The notes under the pieces were generated by a model, which saw nothing but the letters and a program-made list of their open reading frames with translations, did no database searches and was not told where the DNA came from. A program made the position numbers and the translations under genes. Of a stretch of DNA of 64,000 bases, positions 52,105 through 60,462 are shown piece by piece (within the stretch, counting starts at the first letter, position 1; every line of letters begins with the position of its first letter). Where the stretch lies: positions 1,798,001-1,862,000 of the forward strand of contig NZ_CP121679.1 of NCBI RefSeq assembly GCF_029760895.1, in the 5' to 3' direction. The stretch is from Ancylobacter sp. WKF20. Its GTDB lineage: Bacteria; Pseudomonadota; Alphaproteobacteria; Rhizobiales; Xanthobacteraceae.

Positions 52105-52710
52105 CTAGGGTGACGCGGCGACCAGCGCCTCTGCCACCTCGCGGGAGAGGAACGAGGCGGCATAGGTCCAGCCCGCCTCGCTGTCCGCGCGGAAGCTCAC
52201 CATCCGGTCGAGCAGCATGTGGCCGGTGGCGGTGTCCAGCACCGACACGCGCATGAGCGCGACCGCCGAGCCGATGCGACGGACATTGCCCACGAGCACA
52301 TGGGTGCCGCCCGCCGCATGAGCGCGACGGCGCAGCCTCTCGACGCCCGCCGCATCGAAACTGCAGCCGGCCTTGCAGCCTATGGAGATGGTTGCGATCA
52401 GCCCACCTTCGGCCACTTCGGAAAGAATGGCCGATGTCACCGCGCTGGAGCGGGCCTCATCCTCTGCCTGGCTGCTCCCCGGCCCGGCAAAATCCACCAG
52501 CCCGATATCGACCACGGCGAGCACGGGCGGATCCGCCGATGTCTGGGCGTGCGCGGCACGTGCTTGGGCGGGGGCACCGAGAATGAGGATCGGAAGCAGG
52601 CACAGCGCAAGCAGGGCCTTCGCACGGAACGCGGCACGCGCGAGCGCAGGTGACACCACACCCAGCCACGAAACGCCTGCGAGCAAAGCCAAGACACTCT
52701 CCCGCGCCAC
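52105..52710 (-). CDS. Exported hypothetical protein (DUF2380/DUF3280-like)
   Basis: A protein of about 201 residues with one or two hydrophobic N-terminal segments (LLALCLLPILILGAPAQARA), best read as a signal sequence, perhaps with an internal start. The mature part has VLAVVDIGLVDFAGPGSSQ, a Cys pair in IGCKAGC, and GTHVLVGNVRRIGSAVALMRVSVLDTATG, similar to small secreted DUF2380/DUF3280 proteins. The function is unknown. It lies antisense to and just after lsrB. Confidence 0.6.
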   Translation of the reverse strand: MARESVLALLAGVSWLGVVSPALARAAFRAKALLALCLLPILILGAPAQARAAHAQTSADPPVLAVVDIGLVDFAGPGSSQAEDEARSSAVTSAILSEVAEGGLIATISIGCKAGCSFDAAGVERLRRRAHAAGGTHVLVGNVRRIGSAVALMRVSVLDTATGHMLLDRMVSFRADSEAGWTYAASFLSREVAEALVAASP

Positions 52711-52853
52711 CGTACCTCTCGCGGTCAGCCTAGCGCTGGGAAAAGTGGCTTACCACAGGGAATGACGCCCCTGCGGCGCACATTTGGCGGGCAGTAACGG
52801 GCATGTGACACGCTCCATGCAAATCAACATGCCTGCCATGCGGGCATACTTTA

Positions 52854-52882
52854 TTGCAGAGTGCCCGAGGATTGACCATATG
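52854..52882 (+). promoter_or_regulatory. Candidate promoter of the sRNA
   Basis: TTGCAG (52854-52859) and CATATG (52877-52882) are 17 bp apart. The expected start is about 52889, 97 bp before the T-tract of a strong terminator. No protein gene uses it. Confidence 0.35.
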
Positions 52883-52888
52883 AAGAGC

Positions 52889-52986
52889 AGACACCGAATG
52901 CATCGATGCTTCGGCTGTTCCCCTCTGGAAGGTTCGCCGCTCAGGCGGCGAGACTCAGCCGGGCTCCTCGTGAGCCCGGCTTTTTT
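52889..52986 (+). ncRNA. Candidate intergenic small RNA with three hairpins
   Basis: About 98 nt between two minus-strand genes that folds as three consecutive hairpins. The first is CCGAA-T-GCAT-CG-ATGC-TTCGG (52894-52914). The second is CGCCGC-TCAG-GCGGCG (52935-52950). The third is GCCGGGCTC-CTCGT-GAGCCCGGC followed by TTTTTT (52958-52986), a textbook intrinsic terminator on the plus strand. There is no reading frame that ends before the terminator and no plus-strand gene upstream to explain it. A promoter candidate sits just upstream. It is tail to tail with msrP. Family not recognised. Confidence 0.45.
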
Positions 52987-53007
52987 CTTGGCTGCGCCGG
53001 GCGCGGC

Positions 53008-54003
53008 TCACATGAACAGCTTCTCGCCCTTCATGTCCTTGTAGAGACCGGCCACCTGCTCGGCATAGCCGTTGTAGAGCAGCGTCGGGCGGCGCTCGCC
53101 GGTGCCGATGTCGCGCTCGCTGGCCTGGCTCCAGCGCCGGTGCGGAACCTCCGGGTTCACATTGGCCCAGAAGCCATATTCCGAGCCCTGCACCTGCTCC
53201 CAAAGACCGACCGGCCGCTCCGCGACGAAGGAGATGCGCACGATCGACTTCACCGACTTGAAGCCGTATTTCCACGGCACGGCGAGGCGCAGCGGCGCGC
53301 CATACTGGTTCGGCGCCGGCTTGCCATAGACACCGGTGACGAAGAAGGCGAGGTCGTTGGTCGCCTCGGCCATGGTGAGCCCGTCGACATAGGGCCAGGG
53401 ATAGACGAAGCCGTTCTGCGCCGGCGCCACCTTCGGGTTCACGAAGGTCTCCATGCGGATGTACTTCGCCCCGGACAGCGGGCGCGCCCAGGCGACGAGT
53501 TCCCGAACCGGAAAGCCGGTCCACGGCACCGCCATCGACCAGGCCTCGACGCAGCGATGACGGTACAGCCGCTCTTCCAGTGGCATGGCGCGGATGATGT
53601 CGTCGATCCCCACCTCGCGCGGCTGCTCGACCAGCCCGTCGATCTTCACCGTCCACGGCCGGCGTGGCATGCGGGCGGCGATGTCGGCGATCTGGTAATT
53701 GCGCCGCTCGGAGCCGAATTCGTAGAAATTGTTGTAGTTGCCGGAAATCTCTTCCGGCGTGACCGGCCGGTCGAGCGTGAAGGTCGGGTTGCGCTTGGCG
53801 GGGTAGAGATCCCTAGTCGGATCGGTGGCGGGATCGCCCACCGCCTGCGCCTCTGCCGGCAGGCCGCCGACGCTGGCGCCGAGGCCGGCGAGCGCCAGCA
53901 GGCCCGCGCCACCGCCGATCAGATGGCGGCGGGAGAGGTAGACGGATTCGGGTGTGGCGGCGCTCTCCGGCAATTCCCAGGGGCGGCGGCGGCGGATGAA
54001 CAT
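53008..54003 (-). CDS. msrP: Protein-methionine-sulfoxide reductase catalytic subunit MsrP
   Basis: MsrP (YedY) is a periplasmic molybdopterin enzyme that repairs oxidised Met. The 331-residue protein has a Tat signal with R25-R26 (YLSRRHLIGGGAGLLALAG) and the Moco ligand C151 in YRHRCVEAWSM. It ends near AEQVAGLYKDMKGEKLFM. The ATG at 54003 is the normal start. MsrQ, the haem membrane partner usually next to it, is not present on either side. A dyad lies 74 bp upstream of the start. Confidence 0.95.
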   Translation of the reverse strand: MFIRRRRPWELPESAATPESVYLSRRHLIGGGAGLLALAGLGASVGGLPAEAQAVGDPATDPTRDLYPAKRNPTFTLDRPVTPEEISGNYNNFYEFGSERRNYQIADIAARMPRRPWTVKIDGLVEQPREVGIDDIIRAMPLEERLYRHRCVEAWSMAVPWTGFPVRELVAWARPLSGAKYIRMETFVNPKVAPAQNGFVYPWPYVDGLTMAEATNDLAFFVTGVYGKPAPNQYGAPLRLAVPWKYGFKSVKSIVRISFVAERPVGLWEQVQGSEYGFWANVNPEVPHRRWSQASERDIGTGERRPTLLYNGYAEQVAGLYKDMKGEKLFM

Positions 54004-54076
54004 GGCGGTCTCCTTGGTATCGCTGCGGAGAATACGCCAGCCGCGGCGCCGATATTTCATCCTCGCCCATCACTAG

Positions 54077-54105
54077 CGCGTGCGCGACGTGGTTTCGCGC
54101 ACGCG
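54077..54105. promoter_or_regulatory. Inverted repeat upstream of msrP
   Basis: Perfect 11-bp arms CGCGTGCGCGA / TCGCGCACGCG separated by 7 bp, between the msrP start (54003) and the DUF992 terminator. It is a possible operator for an msrP regulator. Confidence 0.5.
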
Positions 54106-54117
54106 GATGCGGAAACG

Positions 54118-54143
54118 AAAAAGCCCGGCGCGAGGCCGGGCTT
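54118..54143 (-). terminator. Rho-independent terminator of the DUF992 gene
   Basis: Stem AAGCCCGGC / GCCGGGCTT (54121-54129 / 54135-54143). On the minus strand it is followed by TTTTTCGTTTCC, 25 bp past the DUF992 stop. Confidence 0.8.
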
Positions 54144-54167
54144 CGTCGTCTCAGATGGCGGGTAGGG

Positions 54168-54659
54168 TCACTGCGCGCGGAGCGTCAGGTCGCCCACGCC
54201 GAGCGCGAGGTTCACGCCGGTCTGGCCTTCGACGCTGACAGGCTGCAGGGCGATGGTCTTGTTCGAGCCACCGACCAGCACATTGCCGGCGATACCGAGC
54301 CCGAGCGCCACGCTGCCGGACACGCCGGCATAGGTGCCCGCGAGGTCGGTGGAGCGCACGGCGCGGGTCGGGGCGAGCACGGACCACACCAGCGCGTTGC
54401 GGCCGGTCACGCCGATATCGAGACCCCAGCGGCGGATCGTGCCCTCATAGGCGTATTTGCGGCCCTTCGGCGCGTTGAACGTGCAGTCCAGCGTGCGCTT
54501 GGAGCCGATGATGAAGCTCACCGACTTGGAGCCACGGCATTCGAGCACGCCGACCTGCACACGCCCGCTCTGGGCAGCGGCGGGGGCGGCGAAGAGCCCG
54601 CTGACGCCGGCAGCGAGAGCGGCGGCAAGAAGGCCACGCGAGAGAACGGTACGGATCAT
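54168..54659 (-). CDS. DUF992 exported protein
   Basis: A 163-residue exported protein with a signal peptide (MIRTVLSRGLLAAALAAGVSG, cut near AAAQS). The mature part has VQVGVLECRGSKSVSFIIGSKRTLDCTF, GTIRRWGLDIGVTG and GTYAGVSGSVALGLGIAGNVLVGGSN, the DUF992 pattern common in Rhizobiales. Function unknown; the beta-rich sequence and one Cys pair (in LECRG and LDCTF) suggest an envelope protein. The ATG at 54659 gives a proper signal peptide. Confidence 0.88.
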   Translation of the reverse strand: MIRTVLSRGLLAAALAAGVSGLFAAPAAAQSGRVQVGVLECRGSKSVSFIIGSKRTLDCTFNAPKGRKYAYEGTIRRWGLDIGVTGRNALVWSVLAPTRAVRSTDLAGTYAGVSGSVALGLGIAGNVLVGGSNKTIALQPVSVEGQTGVNLALGVGDLTLRAQ

Positions 54660-54719
54660 TGTCAATCTCCCCTTGTGCGCTTGACCGGCCTTTCGGTCGG
54701 CACCCGCGAGTGCGGAGGC

Positions 54720-54744
54720 CCGGCCGGGGCGCACGCCCGGCCGG
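54720..54744 (-). terminator. Hairpin after the aminotransferase gene
   Basis: Stem CCGGCCGGG / CCCGGCCGG, 12 bp beyond the aatA stop. No T-tract follows on the minus strand, so its role as terminator is unsure. Confidence 0.4.
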
Positions 54745-54756
54745 CACCGTTTCAGT

Positions 54757-55995
<1,239 letters not shown>

Positions 55996-56105
55996 CTAGT
56001 CGAGCCCTTGCGCGCGGGCAAGCGATTCCCCACCTCCGAACGCCGTCGAGATGCGATAAGCTGCCGCTGACGCAACGTCCTTCTTAAGCCCACCGAGATT
56101 CCCGC

Positions 56106-56747
56106 GTGTTCAAGCTCCACTCGATGCAGAGTTCCGGCAACTGCTACAAGGTCCGGCTGCTGCTTGCCCGGCTGGGCCTGCCCTTCGAGCTGGTGGACAT
56201 CGACGTGCTCTCCGGCGCCAACCGCACGCCCGATTTCCTGATGAAGAACCCGGAAGGCCGGGTGCCGCTGCTGGAGCTTCCCGGCGGGCGCTTTCTCGCC
56301 GAATCCAACGCCATTCTTTTTTACTTAGCGGAAGGCACGCGCTTCCTGCCCGTCGACCCGCTGGCGCGCGCCGAGGTGCTGCGCTGGATGTTCTTCGAGC
56401 AGCACAGCCATGAGCCGGCCATCGCCGCCGCGCGCTTCTGGCTCAAGCTGGTGCGCGGCGGGCGCGACCTGCGTACCCATGATGTCGACCGCTGGCAGGA
56501 AGAGGGCTACGCCGCGCTTCGGGTGATGGAACGCCATCTCGGCCGCCGCCCATTTTTCGTCGACGGCACGCTCAGCATCGCCGACATCGCGCTCTACGCG
56601 CACACCCATGTGGCGGAGGAAGGCGACTTCGATCTCTCGACCTTCCCGGCGGTGCGCCGCTGGCTGGCGCGGGTGGCTGATGAGGCCGGCCATGTGGACA
56701 TGGCGTGGCGCCCCGCCGAAAGCCGGCAAATGGTTAGCGCGCTTTAA
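56106..56747 (+). CDS. Glutathione S-transferase family protein
   Basis: A 213-residue GST-fold protein. The N-terminal thioredoxin-like domain has SMQSSGNCYKVRLLLARLGL, with a Ser/Cys near the active site, and the glutathione loop NPEGRVPLLELPGGRFLAESNAILFYLA. The C-terminal helical domain has PFFVDGTLSIADIALYAHTHVAEE. The GTG at 56106 gives the normal start. The substrate is unknown. It stands between the divergent aatA and a small membrane gene. Confidence 0.9.
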   Translation: MFKLHSMQSSGNCYKVRLLLARLGLPFELVDIDVLSGANRTPDFLMKNPEGRVPLLELPGGRFLAESNAILFYLAEGTRFLPVDPLARAEVLRWMFFEQHSHEPAIAAARFWLKLVRGGRDLRTHDVDRWQEEGYAALRVMERHLGRRPFFVDGTLSIADIALYAHTHVAEEGDFDLSTFPAVRRWLARVADEAGHVDMAWRPAESRQMVSAL

Positions 56748-56879
56748 CTATTTGCCCCCAAATTGCCCTGAAATGATACCGGGTGCAGCAAAGTCGCGCC
56801 GAAGCCGGGCCGGGATCAGCCGCGAAGTTACCTCCCATCGAAGACGCACCCGACGCCGTCGATCGGAAAGGAGTTCGCC

Positions 56880-57239
56880 ATGTCGCAGATCTCGAACCGC
56901 CATGCGCCTGCCGCCACCGCTCACGTCGATGCCCTCGCCGGCACCGCCGGTGCGGCACCCGCCCGCCACACCGCTGGCCGCCGCCTGCGCCGCGCTCTGA
57001 TGGAAGCGGGCGTCGTCCTCTCCCTCACCTTCGCCATCGTCGCCGTGCTCTGCCTGTTCGGCCTGCAGCGCGCCTCGGCGCTGGAGCTCTCCGCCCTGCC
57101 GGATGCGGATGGCCGCGTCGCCGTCGGCGCCGTGCTGCTGACCGCCTTCATCGGCCTGTGCGGCCTGACCACCTTCATGCTGCGCGACACGCTCGACAAT
57201 GCCCGGGGCATCGAGAGCCCGCGCCAGCGCGAAGGCTGA
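56880..57239 (+). CDS. Hypothetical small membrane protein with two helices
   Basis: A 119-residue protein not recognised as a known family. The first 40 residues are Ala/His/Arg rich and probably disordered. Two hydrophobic segments follow, VVLSLTFAIVAVLCLFGLQ and VGAVLLTAFIGLCGLTTFML, joined by a polar loop ELSALPDADGR. The ATG at 56880 has AAAGGAG upstream. The gene stands alone, with no sign of partners. Confidence 0.7.
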   Translation: MSQISNRHAPAATAHVDALAGTAGAAPARHTAGRRLRRALMEAGVVLSLTFAIVAVLCLFGLQRASALELSALPDADGRVAVGAVLLTAFIGLCGLTTFMLRDTLDNARGIESPRQREG

Positions 57240-57343
57240 CGCTTTCCTAACGTCATCACTCGCTTGTCACCGCCGCCCGGATTGGCGCCGGCGCCTCAGC
57301 GCCCTAACCATTCCCGCGACGGTGACAGACGAGGAAGACCCGC

Positions 57344-58522
57344 GTGATCCGAGCCCAACTCTCCGCCCTCGCCCTCAGTGCCCTTCTGGCGACCAGCGCC
57401 CCGGCGCTGCTGACGAGCGCTCACGCCCAGACGACGCAAGACCCGGTCCGCATCACCTCCTCCGCCGGCCCCCTGACTGTGGAGACCGTGGCGGGCGGGC
57501 TGGAAAACCCGTGGAGCCTCGCCTTCCTTCCGGATGGGCGGATGCTGGTGACCGAGCGGCCGGGCCGGCTGCGCATCGTCAGCCGCAACGGGACGGTGTC
57601 CGAGCCGATTGCCGGCGTGCCCCCTGTTTTCGCGCGCGGCCAGGGCGGCCTCCTCGATGTCGTGCTCGCCCCTGATTTCGACACCAGCCGGCTGATCTTC
57701 CTCTCCTATGCCGAACCGCGCGAGGGCGCCGGTGGCACCAGCGTCGCCCGCGCGAAGCTGGTGGAGGAAGGTGGCGCCGCCCGGCTCGAGGCGGTGGACG
57801 TGATCTTCCGTCAGGAGCCGGCGGCGAGCGGCGGGCAGCATTTCGGCTCGCGCCTCGTCTTCGGCCGCGACGGCACGCTGTTCATCACGCTCGGCGACCG
57901 CGGCTCGCTGCGCACCGAGGCGCAGAACCTCTCCACCCATATCGGCAAGGTGGTGCGCATCCTCCCCGATGGTGGCGTGCCGCAGAACAACCCCTTCCGC
58001 ACGACACCGAATGCGCGCCCGGAAATCTGGAGCTATGGCCATCGCAACGTGCAGGGCGCGACGCTCGATCCGGCAACGGGCCGGCTCTGGACCATCGAGC
58101 ACGGTGCGCGCGGCGGCGACGAGCTGAACCATCCCGAAGCCGGCAAGAATTATGGCTGGCCGGTCATCACCTATGGCCGCGACTATAGCGGGGCGGCGAT
58201 CGGCCAGGGCACGCAGAAGCCCGGCATGGAACAGCCAGTGAAATACTGGGATCCCTCCTTCGCCCCCTCGGGCCTCGCCTTCTACACCGGCGATCTCATC
58301 AAAGGCTGGAAGGGCAGTCTGTTCACCGGCGGGCTCGGCGGCGCGCGGCTGGTGCGGATGACGCTCGACGCCTCCGGCGAGCGGGTGACTGAGGAAGAGG
58401 TGCTGCTGGGCGATCTTGGTGAGCGCATTCGCGATGTGCGGCAGGGGCCGGACGGGGCGCTGTGGCTGCTGACCGACGATCCCGGCAATGGCCGCGTGCT
58501 GCGCCTCGTCCCCGCCGACTGA
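57344..58522 (+). CDS. PQQ-dependent sugar dehydrogenase (soluble aldose dehydrogenase type)
   Basis: A 392-residue exported six-bladed beta-propeller of the YliI/GdhB group. A signal peptide ends near AHAQT. The propeller shows [51 protein letters not shown] with the catalytic-type His, [15 protein letters not shown] and [22 protein letters not shown], which match PQQ and metal-binding sites. It oxidises aldoses in the periplasm; the true sugar is unknown. A near-perfect hairpin lies just after the stop. Confidence 0.9.
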   Translation: MIRAQLSALALSALLATSAPALLTSAHAQTTQDPVRITSSAGPLTVETVAGGLENPWSLAFLPDGRMLVTERPGRLRIVSRNGTVSEPIAGVPPVFARGQGGLLDVVLAPDFDTSRLIFLSYAEPREGAGGTSVARAKLVEEGGAARLEAVDVIFRQEPAASGGQHFGSRLVFGRDGTLFITLGDRGSLRTEAQNLSTHIGKVVRILPDGGVPQNNPFRTTPNARPEIWSYGHRNVQGATLDPATGRLWTIEHGARGGDELNHPEAGKNYGWPVITYGRDYSGAAIGQGTQKPGMEQPVKYWDPSFAPSGLAFYTGDLIKGWKGSLFTGGLGGARLVRMTLDASGERVTEEEVLLGDLGERIRDVRQGPDGALWLLTDDPGNGRVLRLVPAD

Positions 58523-58531
58523 TGCGCTAGA

Positions 58532-58568
58532 TTGGATCTCGCGCGCCATCGCGGCGCGCGAGATCCAA
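58532..58568 (+). promoter_or_regulatory. 16-bp perfect stem directly before the GFA ribosome site
   Basis: Arms TTGGATCTCGCGCGCC (58532-58547) and GGCGCGCGAGATCCAA (58553-58568) with an ATCGC loop. It ends 1-2 bp before the GGAGG of the next gene. Without a T-tract it is more likely a translational hairpin or an operator than a terminator. Confidence 0.6.
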
Positions 58569-58579
58569 CGGAGGCGCCT

Positions 58580-58972
58580 ATGGAGACGGTCACCGGCGGC
58601 TGCCTGTGCGGCGATGTGCGGATCGAGGCCACGGGTCAACCCTACCGCGTCGGGCTCTGCCACTGCCTCGACTGCCGCAAGCATCATGGCGCGCTGTTCC
58701 ACGCCTCGGCGATTTTCCCGCAGGAGGCGGTGACGGTCAGCGGCGCCACGGCCGACTATAAGGGCCGGCATTTCTGCCCGCGCTGCGGCTCGTCGGTCTT
58801 CGGCCACTCAGGCGATGAGATCGAGGTCTATCTCGGCACCCTCGACACGCGCGATCGGTTCACGCCCACCTATGAGCTCTGGACGATCCGGCGGGAGAGC
58901 TTCCTGCCGCCCTTCCCGCTCGCCCATCATTACGAGCAGGACCGTCCGGGAGCGGGGCGCCGCGAGGATTAG
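58580..58972 (+). CDS. GFA-family zinc protein
   Basis: A 130-residue protein of the GFA (glutathione-dependent formaldehyde-activating, CENP-V-like) family. The zinc-site cysteines are visible: GGCLCGDVRI, CHCLDCRKHHG and HFCPRCGSSVF. Members are Mss4-like zinc folds; many have unknown activity, so the GFA enzyme name should not be taken as proof. The ATG at 58580 follows GGAGG. A strong hairpin lies just upstream. Confidence 0.88.
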   Translation: METVTGGCLCGDVRIEATGQPYRVGLCHCLDCRKHHGALFHASAIFPQEAVTVSGATADYKGRHFCPRCGSSVFGHSGDEIEVYLGTLDTRDRFTPTYELWTIRRESFLPPFPLAHHYEQDRPGAGRRED

Positions 58973-58979
58973 AGGCGGC

Positions 58980-59333
58980 TCACCACTTCTGGAAAATGAA
59001 CCACGCCCCGAGGGCGATGAAGCCGAAACCGATGGCGTGGTTCCAGCCCAGCGGCTCCTTCAGCCAGAACACCGAGAAGGCGGCGAAGACCAGGAGGGTG
59101 ATGACCTCCTGCATGGTCTTCAGCTCCGCCGTCGCATAGACCGCCGAGCCATAGCGGTTGGCCGGCACGGCGAGGCAATACTCGAAAAAGGCGATGCCCC
59201 AGCTCGCCACGATGGCGATGAGAAGCGGCGAGCCCTTGTGCTTGAGATGGCCGTACCAGGCGAAGGTCATGAAGATGTTCGAGGCCAGCAGCAGCACGAT
59301 GGGCAGCACGGCCGGCGGCAGAAAATTCGTCAT
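58980..59333 (-). CDS. DMT-family small membrane protein (DUF486)
   Basis: A 117-residue four-helix membrane protein of the DUF486 group. It begins MTNFLPPAVLPIVLLLASNIFMTFAWYGHLKHK and shows AFFEYCLAVPANRYGSAVY and EVITLLVFAAFSVFWLKEPL, the family core. The start lies 3 bp after the SemiSWEET stop, so both genes are likely cotranscribed. Substrate unknown. Confidence 0.9.
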   Translation of the reverse strand: MTNFLPPAVLPIVLLLASNIFMTFAWYGHLKHKGSPLLIAIVASWGIAFFEYCLAVPANRYGSAVYATAELKTMQEVITLLVFAAFSVFWLKEPLGWNHAIGFGFIALGAWFIFQKW

Positions 59334-59336
59334 GGA

Positions 59337-59603
59337 TCACCCGTAGCGCAGCTTGAGCGAGAGGATGCCCAGGAGAAGGACCAGCGTCACCGCATTGGCC
59401 GCGATCACCGGCCAGGAGACGATCAGCAACCCGTAGACCAGCCACAGCGCCACCCCGGCGGCAAAGGCGAGATAGGCGATAAGCGACAGGTCGCGCGTCT
59501 CCCGCGTGCGCAGGATCTTCAGCGCCTGCGGTAGCCAGCACAGGGTGGTGAGCAGGGCGGCAAGGCCGCCGATGGACTCGGTGAGAAAAGGAGAAAAGAC
59601 CAT
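59337..59603 (-). CDS. SemiSWEET sugar transporter
   Basis: An 88-residue membrane protein with three helices and the PQ motif in TTLCWLPQALKILRTR, followed by RDLSLIAYLAFAAGVALWLVYGLL. This is the SemiSWEET pattern, which works as a dimer to move small sugars. The first gene of a two-gene unit with DUF486. The sugar is unknown. Confidence 0.92.
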   Translation of the reverse strand: MVFSPFLTESIGGLAALLTTLCWLPQALKILRTRETRDLSLIAYLAFAAGVALWLVYGLLIVSWPVIAANAVTLVLLLGILSLKLRYG

Positions 59604-59686
59604 CGATTCCGCCTCGTGAGCGGTCGAGCCGTCCCACGGGCCCGGAGCCCTGTCAATCGCGCGGGGGTGGCTGACGCAGCGCGCGC

Positions 59687-60370
59687 CTAGAGCTCCGCCC
59701 AGTGGCGCAACAGGTTGTGATAGACATTGGCGAGCGACAGCACGGCCGGATCATCGTCCGGCAGCTTCGCCCGCGCATCCATGATCGCCATGTCGAGATC
59801 GTAGAGCATGGCGCGCTGGCCGGCGTCCTTCACCATGGACTGCGTCCAGAAGAACGAGCCCCAGCGGCTGCCGCGGGTGATCTCGTTGACGCTGTGCAGG
59901 CTGGAGGCGGGATAGACCACCGCATGGCCCGCCGGCAGCTTCACCTCCTGCGTGCCGAACGCGTCCTCGATGACCAGTTCGCCGCCGTCATACTCCTCGG
60001 GGTCGGTGAGGAAGATGGTGGTCGACACGTCCGAGCGCAGCCGCTGGCCGGTGCCGGGAATGGTGCGGATCGCGCCATCGACATGGGCGCCGAACTTCAT
60101 GCCGACATCGTAGCGGTTGAACATGGGCGGCAGCACGCGCAGCGGCTGGGCGGCGGCGTTGAAGATCGGGTTGCGGCCAAGCGCGTGCAGGATGAGATCG
60201 CCAAGCTCCTGCGCCTCGCGCGACTCGACGGGGATCTGCAGGTTCTTCTTGGCAAGGGCCGCCTGCGCCCCGGCGGTGACGCGCCCATCCACCCATTGCG
60301 AACCTTCCAGCACGCGGCGGCAATGGGCGACTTCGGCGGGCGTCAGAATGTCGGGGATCTGGATCAGCAT
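59687..60370 (-). CDS. piuC: Fe(II)/2-oxoglutarate dioxygenase, PiuC/YbiX type (PKHD hydroxylase)
   Basis: A 227-residue dioxygenase. The metal site is H96-x-D98 in FGAHVDGAI and H159 in SSLHSVNEITRG, and R169 is placed to bind 2-oxoglutarate. PiuC-type genes lie beside catecholate siderophore receptor genes, here also the case: the TonB receptor ends 92 bp upstream in the same direction. A strong intrinsic terminator lies between them. The substrate is unknown. Confidence 0.92.
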   Translation of the reverse strand: MLIQIPDILTPAEVAHCRRVLEGSQWVDGRVTAGAQAALAKKNLQIPVESREAQELGDLILHALGRNPIFNAAAQPLRVLPPMFNRYDVGMKFGAHVDGAIRTIPGTGQRLRSDVSTTIFLTDPEEYDGGELVIEDAFGTQEVKLPAGHAVVYPASSLHSVNEITRGSRWGSFFWTQSMVKDAGQRAMLYDLDMAIMDARAKLPDDDPAVLSLANVYHNLLRHWAEL

Positions 60371-60381
60371 GGCGGCCTGAA

Positions 60382-60423
60382 TGAAAAAGAGGGGGAAAGC
60401 CGCGCGAAAGCGGGCCTTCCCCC
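60382..60423 (-). terminator. Terminator between the TonB receptor and piuC
   Basis: On the minus strand an imperfect stem of GGGGGAA..GCCCGC with GCGGC..TTCCCCC is followed by TCTTTTTC. It lies 39 bp after the receptor stop and 12 bp before the piuC ATG, so it may limit read-through into piuC. Confidence 0.65.
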
Positions 60424-60462
60424 AGAGGGTCGACGGTCAGAAGTTCCGAAGGGCGTCGCCCG

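Noticed and set aside
52880..53044. Small plus-strand protein from the ATG at 52880
   Set aside because: The frame does not stop before the intrinsic terminator and runs into antisense msrP, so a non-coding RNA is more likely.
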